Below are positions 1 to 9,632 of a stretch of DNA of 64,000 bases, piece after piece. Under the pieces are notes generated by a model. It searched no databases, was not told the DNA's origin, and saw only the letters and a program-made list of their open reading frames with translations. The position numbers and the translations under genes are program-made. The stretch is from Botryosphaeria dothidea. Lineage: Eukaryota > Ascomycota > Dothideomycetes > Botryosphaeriales > Botryosphaeriaceae. Positions within the stretch are counted from its first letter, which is position 1. Every line of letters starts with the position of its first letter. The DNA lies in assembly GCA_011503125.2 (NCBI GenBank), contig WWBZ02000001.1:5208001-5272000 (forward strand), given 5' to 3'.

Positions 1-1244
1 TTTTCAGACGCAGTATCTCGATCCATCTCTCCCCGATTCCGATGAGACGTCCTCAGATGATGAAGAGTTCTCGTACATGGTTGCAAAAGACATACCACGT
101 GTGGTTCCGAAACCGTCCAGACATCTGGAAACACTGTTGAAGTACGACAAGGCCAGAGCTCAGGTAGCGATGAATTTCTACCCGGCGGAGAAGAAAGAAG
201 CAGATGACTTCCTTTCGCTCGTTGAAGCCGTACAACCCTTGGCTGAGATGGCAAATCCACGACCTTGGCATGGCTCTTACCCATTGACATCTGGAAGTGA
301 CACGTGCACATGGTGTGCGAATGAGTATACCAGCAAGTATGTCTTTACTCTCTAGAGGTCTACCTTCGTAGCACTGATAAGATTGCAGTGCCGGCCGAAC
401 CAAGTTTAATGCTCATCTGCTTTCTTGCCATAAGACGCACTGGATGAAGCAGAAGAAAAAGTATTTCGATTACCCTCTCTGGAAGAAGCCCGAGACACCC
501 AGTATGGCGTGCTTAGATATACAACCTTCGTCTATTTCCGAAACTGTCGTTGCAGTGGTTCACAGGCTCAGGCAGTCTAGGTGCCAATGGAAAGGATGTC
601 AGCATGACTTCGTAGACAAGTCAGTCAACGCAATTGCACAACACATCAGTGGCCACAGCTACAATCGCGGAAAGCGCTGTCGGTGGAGTGGCTGTTATGT
701 CGGTGCTTCCGACCCGAGACAGTTGAGCGCTCACATGCTCAATACCCACGGTATTTTTTCCAACTACACACTTCCAGACCAAGCGTTCTATTGCCACCAG
801 TGCGCAGAATGGTCAGAGTCTTTATACTCATGGGACAAACACTGTGAAGAGCACGTGGAAAAATTGAAGGACCGTTTCTGTGGGAGAATCTGCCGGGAAC
901 ACGTAGTAATCTGTGCTGCGTTGTGTCCATTCTGTCTGGGGAAATCAGGCACACCATTAGAACGGTACCGTCAGTTCACAGGTAATGACGCCAAACTACA
1001 CATTCTCAAACATATCTCTGACCTCGGTAACCTTACCTATGAATGCCCATATCCTCTATGTAATGAGACAATTGCTGGACTAGAAGGGGCAAAAAAACAC
1101 ATTACAGATGTGCATGGCATTGGTATGGAGGTACACGAGAGACCTAAGATGGAGTATGTATCCAGAGAAGAAAGAAGGGACAACGATACAGTTAGTAATG
1201 CATTGAAGGAGACCGATAGTGATGAGGTGGTCCTGATTTTATGA
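1..1244 (+). CDS. C-terminal C2H2-rich part of a DUF3435-like tyrosine recombinase (putative Starship captain), 5' partial
   Basis: The reading frame is open from base 2, so the gene starts outside the window. An intron at about 337-388 (GTATGT...TTGCAG) joins the first exon to the exon ending with TGA at 1242-1244. The joined protein has a CTWC...HLLSCHKTH finger across the splice, then CQWKGCQ, CRWSGCY with H-x4-H, CHQCAEW with H-x3-H, CPFCLG and CPYPLC...H-x4-H. This order, with a FCG stretch before CPFCLG and CPYPLC, is what I know from the tails of fungal DUF3435 (FluG-like/Crypton-type) tyrosine recombinases, which mobilise Starship elements. The R-H-R-Y catalytic domain would lie upstream and cannot be seen, so this could instead be an orphan C2H2 protein. 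If it is a captain, the element extends rightwards through the window. Confidence 0.6.
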
Positions 1245-1673
1245 CTACTATATCTAGGACGGAAGTTTTATATGTTACGGTTTGAACCCTGAAGGTGCCT
1301 TGGATGATTCCTGCGGCAAGACCCTGGGTCGAGAGGACCCTAAAGCTCAACAAGAAAACCCTACAACTCGGTACCAGTAAAAGAGAACTTAGAAGGATAT
1401 ATAAAGACCTTGTCTTTACTCGAATCTCGCTTTCTTTTCTTTTTAGCTTAGTCTTCTCGTAGATAGCAATGCCACTGCATTTCCGCGAGTGCACCGGATG
1501 CAAGCCATCACATTATATTTATATAATTACCTTAAAGTGCTCTATTTTAGCTAGCCTATATTGTTTATATCCTCCTATTATTAACTAATAGTTATAATCT
1601 ATAGAACTAGAGGCCTTCTAAAAGGAAAGAGTGCACCATTAGCGCCATAGTAGACTTTTATAGACGGCTTAGA
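1245..1673. other. Gene-free, AT-rich stretch between the captain tail and the solo LTR
   Basis: No open frame with coding character. From about 1500 to 1660 the sequence is strongly AT-rich with TA-rich words, which could reflect RIP mutation. The last five bases (TTAGA, 1669-1673) are the left target-site duplication of the LTR. Confidence 0.5.
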
Positions 1674-2084
1674 TGTTACGGGTCGAGTTTACGGCGTAGC
1701 ACCCAGAGGTGGGGAGGAAGGTCGGAACAGGTGCAGCACTCGCTTAGAAAATATCCGTGCCGAGGATCACGGTCACGTGGCACGCTAAGCCCGTGATCCA
1801 GCAGAGGATCACGACTCCAGCCTAGTGATCCAAAAGGGGATCACCGTGGTCCCTAGTGATCCATCTCTATATATATATCACACTCTCTTATAGTAGATAG
1901 AACCTTCGTGGTCAATTCCAATCATTGCTTAACACCCATCTTGTTTACCTTCCCTGCCTGGCTACGGCTGCTATCCCTTTGCATAAGTGACATCCCGATA
2001 GCGGTAGCAAAACCCTTAGACGCTGCGCACCTCCCCGACACCTAAGTCCCTTAGGTTCCCTTGTTCCCAAGGCCCAGCGTAACA
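1674..2084. mobile_element. Solo LTR of an LTR retrotransposon (411 bp) with 5-bp target-site duplication
   Basis: The segment begins TGTTACG and ends CGTAACA, a perfect terminal inverted repeat with the TG...CA ends of retroviral-type LTRs. It is flanked on both sides by TTAGA (1669-1673 and 2085-2089), a perfect 5-bp target-site duplication. Inside there is a TATATATATATC run near 1867, suitable as a promoter, and several GGATCAC/GTGATCC words in both orientations between 1755 and 1862. No gag-pol or second LTR lies nearby, so this is a solo LTR left by LTR-LTR recombination. Copia versus Gypsy cannot be decided from the LTR. The intact duplication and ends suggest a fairly recent insertion. 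Confidence 0.88.
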
Positions 2085-2205
2085 TTAGATTAGTTTCGTA
2101 ACATATTCCTATAAGTTTTAAATATTTTATATATATTGTTTTTTCCCTTACAACTAAAATGAAATAGGTGATGAACTGCTTATCTGCTACATCGCTTCAT
2201 TCGTT

Positions 2206-2314
2206 CTCCGCTTGGTGTAGTTGGTTATCACGTTTGACTGTAATATATTGCGCTCGTCATTGAGCATTAGCAGATGTCATCAAAAGGTCCCTAGTTCGAT
2301 TCTGGGAGCGGAGA
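2206..2314 (+). tRNA. tRNA-Tyr(GTA) with a 35-nt intron
   Basis: A full cloverleaf can be drawn. The acceptor stem is CTCCGCT (2206-2212) with AGCGGAG (2307-2313) and discriminator A2314. The D-arm contains GTG/CAC. The anticodon stem is TTTGA (2233-2237) with TCAAA (2280-2284). The variable loop is AGGTC, and the T-arm CCTAG-TTCGATT-CTGGG. The anticodon loop C-T-GTA-A gives a tyrosine anticodon at 2240-2242. A 35-nt insertion (2244-2278) sits after position 37, the canonical site for nuclear tRNA introns, and eukaryotic tRNA-Tyr genes characteristically carry one. A B-box-like GTTCGATTC and a T-run from 2318 (Pol III terminator) agree. The gene lies 121 bp downstream of the solo LTR. Confidence 0.9.
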
Positions 2315-2790
2315 TTCTTTTTGGCTTTGTTTCGTCTTTTTAGAGTAACTACTATTACGAAGAGAACACAATGTAGATGAACGAAATGCCGGTGAAGATA
2401 TTCCTTCCAAGTATCTCCTACATTCTAGCAGATACTCGAACGGTGGTGAAAGTCGCTATAGCCTATTTGCGCACAGTAGGCTAACCGTCCACGTAATTTC
2501 ACGTCAGCTAGGAACGTCTCACACCTTAAATGACAAGACTCTAGTAATTTTCTTGCCTATTTTTGGCGTCTGGGCAACACTACATACAGTACCAGGACTT
2601 TCATGCGTGGCTTAGGCCTGCCACCGGAACTTGAAAGAGCTATGGTCTTATCACCTATTACAGCACTCTTCTAGATGAGTATCTATTGTGTAGCAGTGGA
2701 CAGAGAAGGAATGATACAGAGTAATTCAATTTCTAATTCTTACCAACCGCTAAGTAGAAACCCGAGACCAAAAATGTTCCTCAAGAAGAC
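2315..2790. other. Gene-free spacer
   Basis: After the Pol III T-run at 2318-2322 I see no open frame of note, repeat or RNA structure up to the stop of the BTB gene. Confidence 0.5.
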
Positions 2791-4172
2791 TCATGAGGCC
2801 ATTCGCGGCCGAAATACCAGAGTCTGAGGATTGGTCGTTTCTTGGATGACATCCAAATCCTCATCTGAATCCTCATCTGTTTCCCAACTTTCGTCCATGC
2901 TTGAACCTTTATCGCTACCATTTGCTTCGCCCTGTCCTGTCGCACCATTACTTATATCTGATGTGGCGTCTGTGGCCGAGGCGACATCTCCGTTCCATGG
3001 AAATTGGCCGTGGAACACTGGGGTAAAGTAGCCCAGACCTTGATCATCTTCGAAAAGAGGTTGGAGGATAGAGTTCAAAGCTTTCATGAGCCGTTCGGTC
3101 GCTCTCTTGACTGAGTCTGAGCGAAGGTCCACCGTTTCGTAAGTGCACCTATGGCCGGGCTCTTCGACCTTGCGTGGCCTAGTATGGATGTAATCCAACA
3201 ACTCCATCTGACGCATCGCCTTTTTTTGACTCAAGATTTGCCCACTACTCCGTGCATAGTAGAGCGGGCTGAATAGATCCCAGGATGTCTCGAGGCTTGG
3301 ATGAACAATGCTTCTGTAGTTGATGGCGAATTCTTGGCGCAGACAATGAGCGGCTACGATATAGCAGATGTCGTGTACGCCAAGTAGGACTCTCTCAATT
3401 CTCCTCGCAGCCGAGTAAATTAGGTCCTCAAACTTCTTCATCTCGCTCCTAACGAGAGTCTCGATGTGCTTAGGCAAATCTTCTCGCGGGGTACTTTTGA
3501 ACCACTGGCCTACGGCATGTGGCATTGCCCGAGCGAAAAGGTCCTCATCTCGGATGATATCTGAAATCTTGAGAATCAGGTATGGGTCGAGTTCGGGGCT
3601 TAGGCCGGTTTCGGAGATGAACAATCCTTTGACATCTTGGGTATATTGATAAACATAGATTGCTTCGCTGAGGCTCAAGATGAAGTCCTTTTCATTAGAA
3701 GGTAAACCAGTAGGGAGTTCACGGCAGGAAGGGCAGATGAGACTAAGTATAGTCTTTTGGAAATCGTACGCGTCCGTTAATTCCTCCGGGTCGTGGGTAT
3801 TTCCTCTGTGTAAACCGGAGGCGGCCTATAATCGCGTATCAGTGGTGAAGCGTTTCCTCAAATCAGGATGTTACTTACGAGCTCAGGAGAAATAACCCAG
3901 CAACACATTTGGTCTATGTTGATCCCGGGAACAAGAACGAATCGTTCTGGAAATTCGTTTTCTGGAAACATCGCGAAGTAGCCCGACCTAGCTCGCAACT
4001 CCTTTTTGCGTAGTCTGATGGTCTCGGAACCCAGAGATACGACCACATCACCTAATTCAAAGTTTATGGGTCTGCCTCTGGAGAAATCTTTTTGGCTCCT
4101 CAATCTTGTGGTTGGCGGATGGTACGTGGAGACGGTAGTGTCATCGAGATCGGCCGGACGCTTGGAGGCCAT
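2791..4172 (-). CDS. BTB/POZ-domain protein (442 aa)
   Basis: Exons are 4172-3879 and 3825-2791, with a 53-bp phase-0 intron 3826-3878 (GTAAGT...TTATAG). The start is the ATG at 4172 (MASKRPADLDD). Residues about 40-110 contain the fungal BTB signature GDVVVSLGSETIRLRKKEL followed by ARSGYF, that is, a strand/helix pair for dimerisation. The middle is helical, with RAMPHAVGQWF, and the C-terminus is acidic (DEDSDEDLDV). A C-x2-C (CPSC) follows the BTB core. Fungal BTB proteins of this type are mostly uncharacterised; some act as Cullin-3 adaptors or in transcription. A shortened relative of the C-terminal half lies at 15308-15748, so the family is duplicated within the window. Confidence 0.75.
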
Positions 4173-4486
4173 GTTGTCTTTGAAGAGGATAGCCTTTCGA
4201 TGAGGAGAGGGTCTGCTTGATCGAATACTCAGTAAATTTATATTACAGAAGTAAATGAGACTTTCCCGCAAGCTAGTCGAATCTGATCTCCTGAAGCACC
4301 TTCAGCGGTGTGCTAGTTTGTGGGCATCATTGCTGTCCCGAAAGTCCCACAAGCCACGAAAGTCCGAACCTGCAAAGAGCGGTGAAGAGGGTTGATGACC
4401 TGTCAAATAATCGCATTTTGACACTGTATGGCGCTCTTATCTATGTTCCGTCCCAAGAAGGAGATCGTAGCATAGCTATTGAGGAT

Positions 4487-4885
4487 TTAACCTAGCTCCG
4501 ATAGTTCTGCCGAGACCCTCCGCATGAGTCCAGGAGCGGGTCTCTTCCACTCTCTGCAAGAATTCCTTAAACCAGCCCCTTGAATGTGGCAAGGACCTTT
4601 GAAATACTTTCTACGTGCTTCCCTTTCGATTTGCCGATGATACTCTTTTCTACTTATGGGTCCATTACCCAGTGTACCGACCCTCCTTTCTTCAAGCTTC
4701 TCTTTCCACCTTAAATGATGCTCTATTCCAGTACTGGAGACTAGAATCCATTCATAAAAATGAATACTACGAGCTCTAAGAAGGTCTTTCTTCCCTTTAT
4801 GCTCATTTTCTTCATCTATCGGCTTAACGATTGCCACTTGAGATTTGCGTCCACAAGTATCAGCATCAGTCTCGAGGACTTTCAT
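4487..4885 (-). CDS. Hypothetical small basic ORF (132 aa)
   Basis: An ATG at 4885 opens a frame of 132 codons ending with TAA at 4487. The product is charged (YEWILVSSTGIEHH, then KEKLEERR and RREARRK-like basic stretches). I recognise no domain and see no clear intron. It lies among broken genes (STAND fragment and kinase pseudogene) on the same strand, so it may be the tail of a decayed gene rather than a working one. Confidence 0.25.
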   Translation of the reverse strand: MKVLETDADTCGRKSQVAIVKPIDEENEHKGKKDLLRARSIHFYEWILVSSTGIEHHLRWKEKLEERRVGTLGNGPISRKEYHRQIEREARRKYFKGPCHIQGAGLRNSCREWKRPAPGLMRRVSAELSELG

Positions 4886-5369
4886 CCCGCCCGAAAATGC
4901 GGTACTCCACAAGTGACCTTGAGTACTTGATGATCCCTATTAAAGGCTTAGTGAAGTGTTCTTAATTATCCGGCAAAAATATTTTCATACAGTGTCAAAT
5001 AGAATTGGGATGATCCCGTCTTCGATCGGTGAGCCGTGATTGAGAATATGGCCCACGTTGAACAAGAGAGGAGAACAAAGCGGGCGACAGGAGATTTCAT
5101 CGTCGAGGACTTCTTTAAGGTAAGAGGTCCCGCGATTTATGTTTGCACTTGGGGTCCGAGCGATCATCTTGTCGTTCGCCTCCAAGTACACGAAGTGCAT
5201 ATATATGCCGCTCAGAAACCTCGCGCTTTTGTTCACGCTTCATAATTTATGAATCTTGTATGATTGCCAAGAACAAACGCACGATTAGGGCATGCTCGAT
5301 CACGCGCGCCATGCAGCCAAGTACCAAAGCAGCTCCACGGCCGTGCATCATATCATGGCCCACCGTGCG

Positions 5370-5510
5370 TCACTGGCCATGCGCAAGCCTATTCATGCTA
5401 GGTGAATCAAATGATTCGGCGTGGGTTACACGAAGAAGCATCCTTCCGGCTTCTCCGACAGTAGCTCTTATTCCCGTCACCGCAATGACTGAGAGTGGAT
5501 CTGAGAACAT
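5370..5510 (-). pseudogene. Remnant of a STAND/NLR-type N-terminal domain (46 codons)
   Basis: From an ATG at 5510 the minus strand reads MFSDPLSVIAVTG followed by a helical stretch (VGEAGRMLLRV) and a stop at 5370. 'DPLSV(I/T)A...' near the initiator is a hallmark of the Fungal_N domain at the head of many fungal STAND/NLR and heterokaryon-incompatibility-like proteins. No NACHT/NB-ARC, ankyrin or WD segment follows. It is short, so chance resemblance is possible. If real, it is a severely truncated NLR remnant, and NLRs are common Starship cargo. Confidence 0.35.
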
Positions 5511-5632
5511 GTCGCGCTATTGGCAGGAAAAATCAATTTAACTACTGGTGAAAATTTTCCTTAACCTCTGAGGTCGACTCGCATCTGCCGTACTGATCTT
5601 CGTCGTAGGTCAACTGCCTTACCCGTGCCTAT

Positions 5633-6327
5633 TTATTCCTTGACTATAGCACGTAGTAGCACTTCTCTCTCCGTTCTATTCCAATCCATAGTACCAAAAT
5701 TTTCTTGTATTGAAATTTCTGATTCGGTCGTGAGGTGAATATGCCCGTGGCATCGTGTAGCAATAATCTTTCTCTTGCCTCTGGAAGCATTTCTGTGATA
5801 TAATTCTGCAATGCAGCCATTCGCTCGACATTCAGCGAAGAAGGGGCCGTTGTGTTGGCGAAGAAGGTCATCATCCGCTTTTTGCCTGTGGGAGCTAAAT
5901 AAACCCAATGAGTATGGATCTTAAAACTTTAACTATGATTATGTCAATGCCATCTTAGTCTTGCTATGATTCTGGATAAGTACATAATACCTGCAGTGAT
6001 AATACTGCTCCATTTATCCTAGCTTTGAATACACATCCTTCGTCCTTAGTCCTCAAAAGCTTGTTAAATTTGGCGTCTGGATAAGGATCCAATTGTGGGC
6101 CAAAACAAATCGGAGTGGTTCTCTCGACGATGGTTTGAAGGGGACGGAAAAACCTTCTTGAGTTTTCTGGCAGCTTCCGTGAGTTTGAGGCATTGCCGTG
6201 GTAGAATTTTGGAAGGACGTGGCGGGTCGAGAACAGGCAGCAAAGGATCAAGTGGCAGGATACCATATGTAGGATTTTGAGTGGACCGATCAAAAATTGA
6301 AGCGCATCGCACGGGAAAATTCCCCAC
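5633..6327 (-). pseudogene. Frameshifted and truncated fungal protein kinase-like gene
   Basis: Read on the minus strand, one frame gives PLLPVLDPPRPSKILPRQC and LTEAARKL. The homology then jumps by one frame near 6170 to FFRPLQTIVERTTPICFGP, QLDPYPDAKFN, and a P-loop-like KDEGCVFKARINGAVLSLQ. An intron (about 5900-6000) leads to a third segment, PFFAECRANG...CHGHIHL...LRAIVKE, ending at TAA 5633. This is the N-lobe order of a fungal kinase-like family (glycine loop, alpha-C, hinge with 'RAIVKE'). Three defects argue for a dead gene: a frameshift, Gln where the beta-3 lysine is expected (LSLQ for xALK), and no C-lobe after the hinge. No in-frame ATG is obvious for the first segment. Confidence 0.6.
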
Positions 6328-6520
6328 CTTGACAAATACCCTTGGTTGCAGGTAGTGGAGATTGGTCTTTTTGCGGTGACAGCGATTGAGATCACACCCT
6401 TGATCTATTATCCGAGCGAAGCGGGTCTCGACTCAATGAAGGAAAGTTCAACCGGTGGCTTTTCTCCGACTAATGCACTTTCCCGCTGGCAATGGCTATA
6501 AAATCTTTCGAAAAAGCTCG

Positions 6521-7563
6521 ATGTCCCACAACCCATCGTTCAATCAAGCAGACTGTCCCTACTATAGCTCTGTGTCTCCCACTTGTCGCCATCCAAAATC
6601 AACTATGAATATTTCACTCTTGGTCAAAGAGAGAGAATTCGAGTCAGGCACTCATGGGCTAGGTGAGGCCTCCCAAACCTTTCCGTATCCATTATCCGGT
6701 TTGTCTCCATCTCAAATGGCATGGTATTAAGCTAATACCTTGATGCAGATGGGAAAATCTCTTCAAAGAACTCAGATCACAGCTACGGAGACGCTGGGAG
6801 CCAACTTCACAATGACACCAGTAACGACCTTGAGAGGGAGGGTCTCGAGTTGGGAGAGGAGATCATGCGTGAGTGGATCTTTTGAAAGTCTATTCAACGA
6901 TATGCTGAGTTGCACGCACCAGAAGCTCAAGTGCCAGAGGAACAATTTCCCTACGAAGAGGACCCGTGGAACAACCCTTATCAGACTAAAGCCGGGCAAA
7001 ATCAGAAGCAAATTAAGGCTCTACTGGAAGATCCGGGTGTCTTTATAGCCTCTCTCAGCTATGAAGGATTTCCGTTTCATCCAGACTACTATGAAGAGTT
7101 GAGGAAAGGCCATCCTTCCTGGATCAAAGACATGGACATGTTTCATGTCACTTACATGGAATTCAACCCGAAGTGGGGTAAGTCGGCCTATCCACCAACA
7201 AGGCTATGAACTAAGTTTAGAACAGATTCCCTCGACGCTCTCACGCCTACAGTTGAGTACGGGAGCAAAGCTGGAGACCAAGCCACAAACGAAGCTGATG
7301 ACCAAACTACCGGCCGTACGGCCTTTGAATGTAAGCATGTACAAGGAGAAGTCTCACCTCATGAAAGTGTGAGGGAGGTAGGTATTCCTATTGAATGTAG
7401 GCCTGCTGTCTTCCATGTTGATGGTCTGAGAGAGGAATATTCTCAGGACATGGTCGAAAAGAAGAGACAGGAGGAACCAAAATTCGCCGAGAAGTCCCGC
7501 AAAAGGTCAGCAGATGAGGAAATTAGTATCGCAGAGAGGGTGAAGACGTTTCGCCGTAAATAG
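6521..7563 (+). CDS. Hypothetical protein (284 aa), four exons
   Basis: Exons are 6521-6662, 6749-6868, 6923-7177 and 7226-7563; introns are 86, 54 and 48 bp with GTGAGG/GTGAGT/GTAAGT donors. Each junction restores a single frame, although the frames differ in the unspliced DNA. A TATAAAA box at about 6496 precedes the chosen ATG; an in-frame ATG at 6473 is the alternative. The third exon encodes an acidic, aromatic-rich core (EEDPWNNPY, GVFIASLSYEGFPFHPDYY, MFHVTYMEFNPKW). The C-terminus is basic (KSRKRSADEE, VKTFRRK) and may be a nuclear signal. I recognise no family. Confidence 0.55.
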
Positions 7564-7652
7564 GAGAATTGACGCCCCTGTTTCTGCAGAGAGGTGGCTA
7601 TCTAGAAAAGGCACCAGGGCTTAGGTAGTCGATTTACTATGTATGCTATGAA

Positions 7653-8488
7653 CTACAAGATCTCAATGTCCATGCAGCTTGTATATATCTCTTGCTCCCA
7701 TTGTTGCGGCTGCTCATTGAGTAGCGTCGGCCAGCTCCAAACCCAGTAGAGCGTGTAATTGGTACCGGCTTGCAAATCAGATGGAAGGCGTAATGCTATT
7801 CCACACCACAAATCTCTCCCCTCTCTCTCTGTATGCCTTCTTTGTGGCAACGCCTGACGCCTTACAGACTCCTCACTCTCATTAACCTGGTAGCATTCGC
7901 CGTCATCAAAAGGCGCCTCCGCCAAGAGGATACCCCTTCCATCTCCACCGGTGCCGTCTTTGTTCCAAACTCCGTGAATGCTCATGATCTTGTCATCTTG
8001 TGAGGATCTATTTGTCCCGTACACCCAAACAGTTCCGGCAGTCGGCTTTCGTGGTAAGCTTGCGCCGTCATCCCGGTACCTCAGCGTTACATGGCCATTC
8101 TCCTGATATCTAAGTAGGAGTTTGCTCGAAGCTGAAATTTGCAACATAGGGCTATAATCTGTGACATTAGGCTTTCTCTGGGTGGACTTACAGATATTGT
8201 CCGTAGCGAGAATCTCCGACCGCCCATTTGGAGGTATGAGGTTCTGCATCGCGAAGTCATTAAACGCTGGGTTTGGTCCAGGTGTGGAAAACGCAAGAAC
8301 ACGGGGGACTACTTTCATGAGCACTGAAAACGACTCAGTCTGGCTGGTATCTCACCGTTTCCTCGTATGTAGCCGGGATCGCCCGTGAGATTACCGTCTT
8401 CCGCGAGCTGGTATACATCGTCAACCCAGGAGTGACTAACAGATGCGTGCGCGAGGCAGAGAATGATAGCAAAGATACAGGGCAGCAT
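7653..8488 (-). CDS. Secreted protein of the DUF7492 type (about 260 aa)
   Basis: The ATG at 8488 opens a classical signal peptide (MLPCIFAIILCLAHASVS) followed by HSWVDDVYQLAEDG and GDPGYIRGN. A short intron starts at 8355 (GTGAGA). Acceptors at 8324 (32 bp) and 8312 (44 bp) both keep frame; the longer is more plausible. The second exon has PGPNPAFNDFAMQNLIPP, LLLRYQENGHVTL, VWVYGT, IHGVWNKDGTGGDGRG, DDGECYQVN, DLWCGIALRLPSDL, YTLYWVWSWPTL and IYTSCMDIEI, the conserved order I know for the DUF7492 family of secreted fungal proteins. A histidine directly after the probable cleavage site resembles the His-1 of LPMO-like copper proteins, but that link is speculation. A TATAAAC box lies at 8547-8553. 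Confidence 0.8.
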
Positions 8489-8985
8489 TTTCGTTTTGCT
8501 TGCTGTTGATTCTGATGGTGTCGATTCCCATAGAAGGTGGCGTTATGTTTATATTTATCTTTGCGGGAACAAGTACAGTGGACGACACCGCCGCAAAGCT
8601 GCCCTCCAGGAAGTCTATATGTGACTGACTCGTAAGGCATGTTTGACAGTGTCGGAAAAGCGCATGAGAGATGAAGTTCTTTGACGAAGGCATGCAGGGT
8701 TGGAAGATGGATGCCAGCTTTGGGCATGCCGGCCGTCATCAATGCAACGGATGGCAGAAAGCTTGACGCTTGCAGGTGTTTCAGTGCTGGATGCCAGGAT
8801 CCTGGAATTGTCTGCAAGGGCTACGGCGCTAAAGTCATGACGACCCTACCCCCAAAAAGCTATCTTTACAACATGCGCAAATATAAAGTGATTTGATTGT
8901 CCGGAAATTTGCCAACTGAAAAAAAGTTGCAATATTTGATTCTGGTTCAGAAAAGGGCGCTGGTTTCATTTAGTGCTACGCAGCC

Positions 8986-9465
8986 ATGGAGCCAATCAAG
9001 CGAGAACCCAGCGACCGGAACACTGTCTCGGATCTGCCCGAATCCATTCCTTCATCCGAGATAAGCTTCGGTCCTTTCGTCATGCCAGAGGTCGAATACG
9101 ACAGAAACAGCGGCTGCGCCGCTGAGTCCGAGGAATCCTGTCCTCAAATGCACTTCTTGCCCCCAGATGAAGGCAAGTGCGCAGCCCAGATGCTCAACAT
9201 CGAAATTATGGCGCATGCGCACACGGACATGGCTCTTCAAATGGCTACCATTAAGGCTTCCAACCTCGAGAGACACTACACTCACCAGAGCATCGCCCTT
9301 GCAGCTTGGCAACACTACTACCAGGTGTCTGTGGCCAAAATGCAAGCGCAAGAAGAAGAAATTGAGCGACTGAAGGAACAGATTGAGGCTCTCAAACAGA
9401 AGAACGAAGCTCTTTTTAAAATTCAGCAATGCTCTCGCGGTAGTTTTAGACCTGCATCGAGGTAG
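8986..9465 (+). CDS. Small coiled-coil protein (159 aa), W-x3-Y family
   Basis: Single exon from ATG 8986 (context GCAGCCATGG) to TAG. The first 60 residues are acidic and probably disordered (KREPSDRN). A helical middle contains HQSIALAAWQHYYQVS. Residues about 118-150 form a regular heptad coiled coil (EEEIERLKEQIEALKQKNEA), suitable for dimerisation. There is no DNA-binding basic region, so this is not a standard bZIP. The W-x3-Y motif followed by an acidic coiled coil recurs in the proteins at 41741-42285 and 50242-51008, suggesting a small family spread through the window. Function unknown. Confidence 0.65.
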   Translation: MEPIKREPSDRNTVSDLPESIPSSEISFGPFVMPEVEYDRNSGCAAESEESCPQMHFLPPDEGKCAAQMLNIEIMAHAHTDMALQMATIKASNLERHYTHQSIALAAWQHYYQVSVAKMQAQEEEIERLKEQIEALKQKNEALFKIQQCSRGSFRPASR

Positions 9466-9632
9466 GAAGGTGATACGCAGTGAGCGAAACAATGGATGGT
9501 TCATTGAAACTTTAGTTAGCTTTAGATGCGTGAAGCGATTGCAATGCTCAGAGTTTTTCTCCGCTGAATCAACCTGATCGGTTTGACTACTAGCTAATTC
9601 TACCTATTGCACCCTTTCTTCATCGCTGTCCG

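Noticed and set aside
5143..5541. 132-codon open frame on the plus strand
   Set aside because: It lies opposite the STAND-like remnant, has no domain and an Arg/Ser/Pro-rich composition typical of antisense frames.
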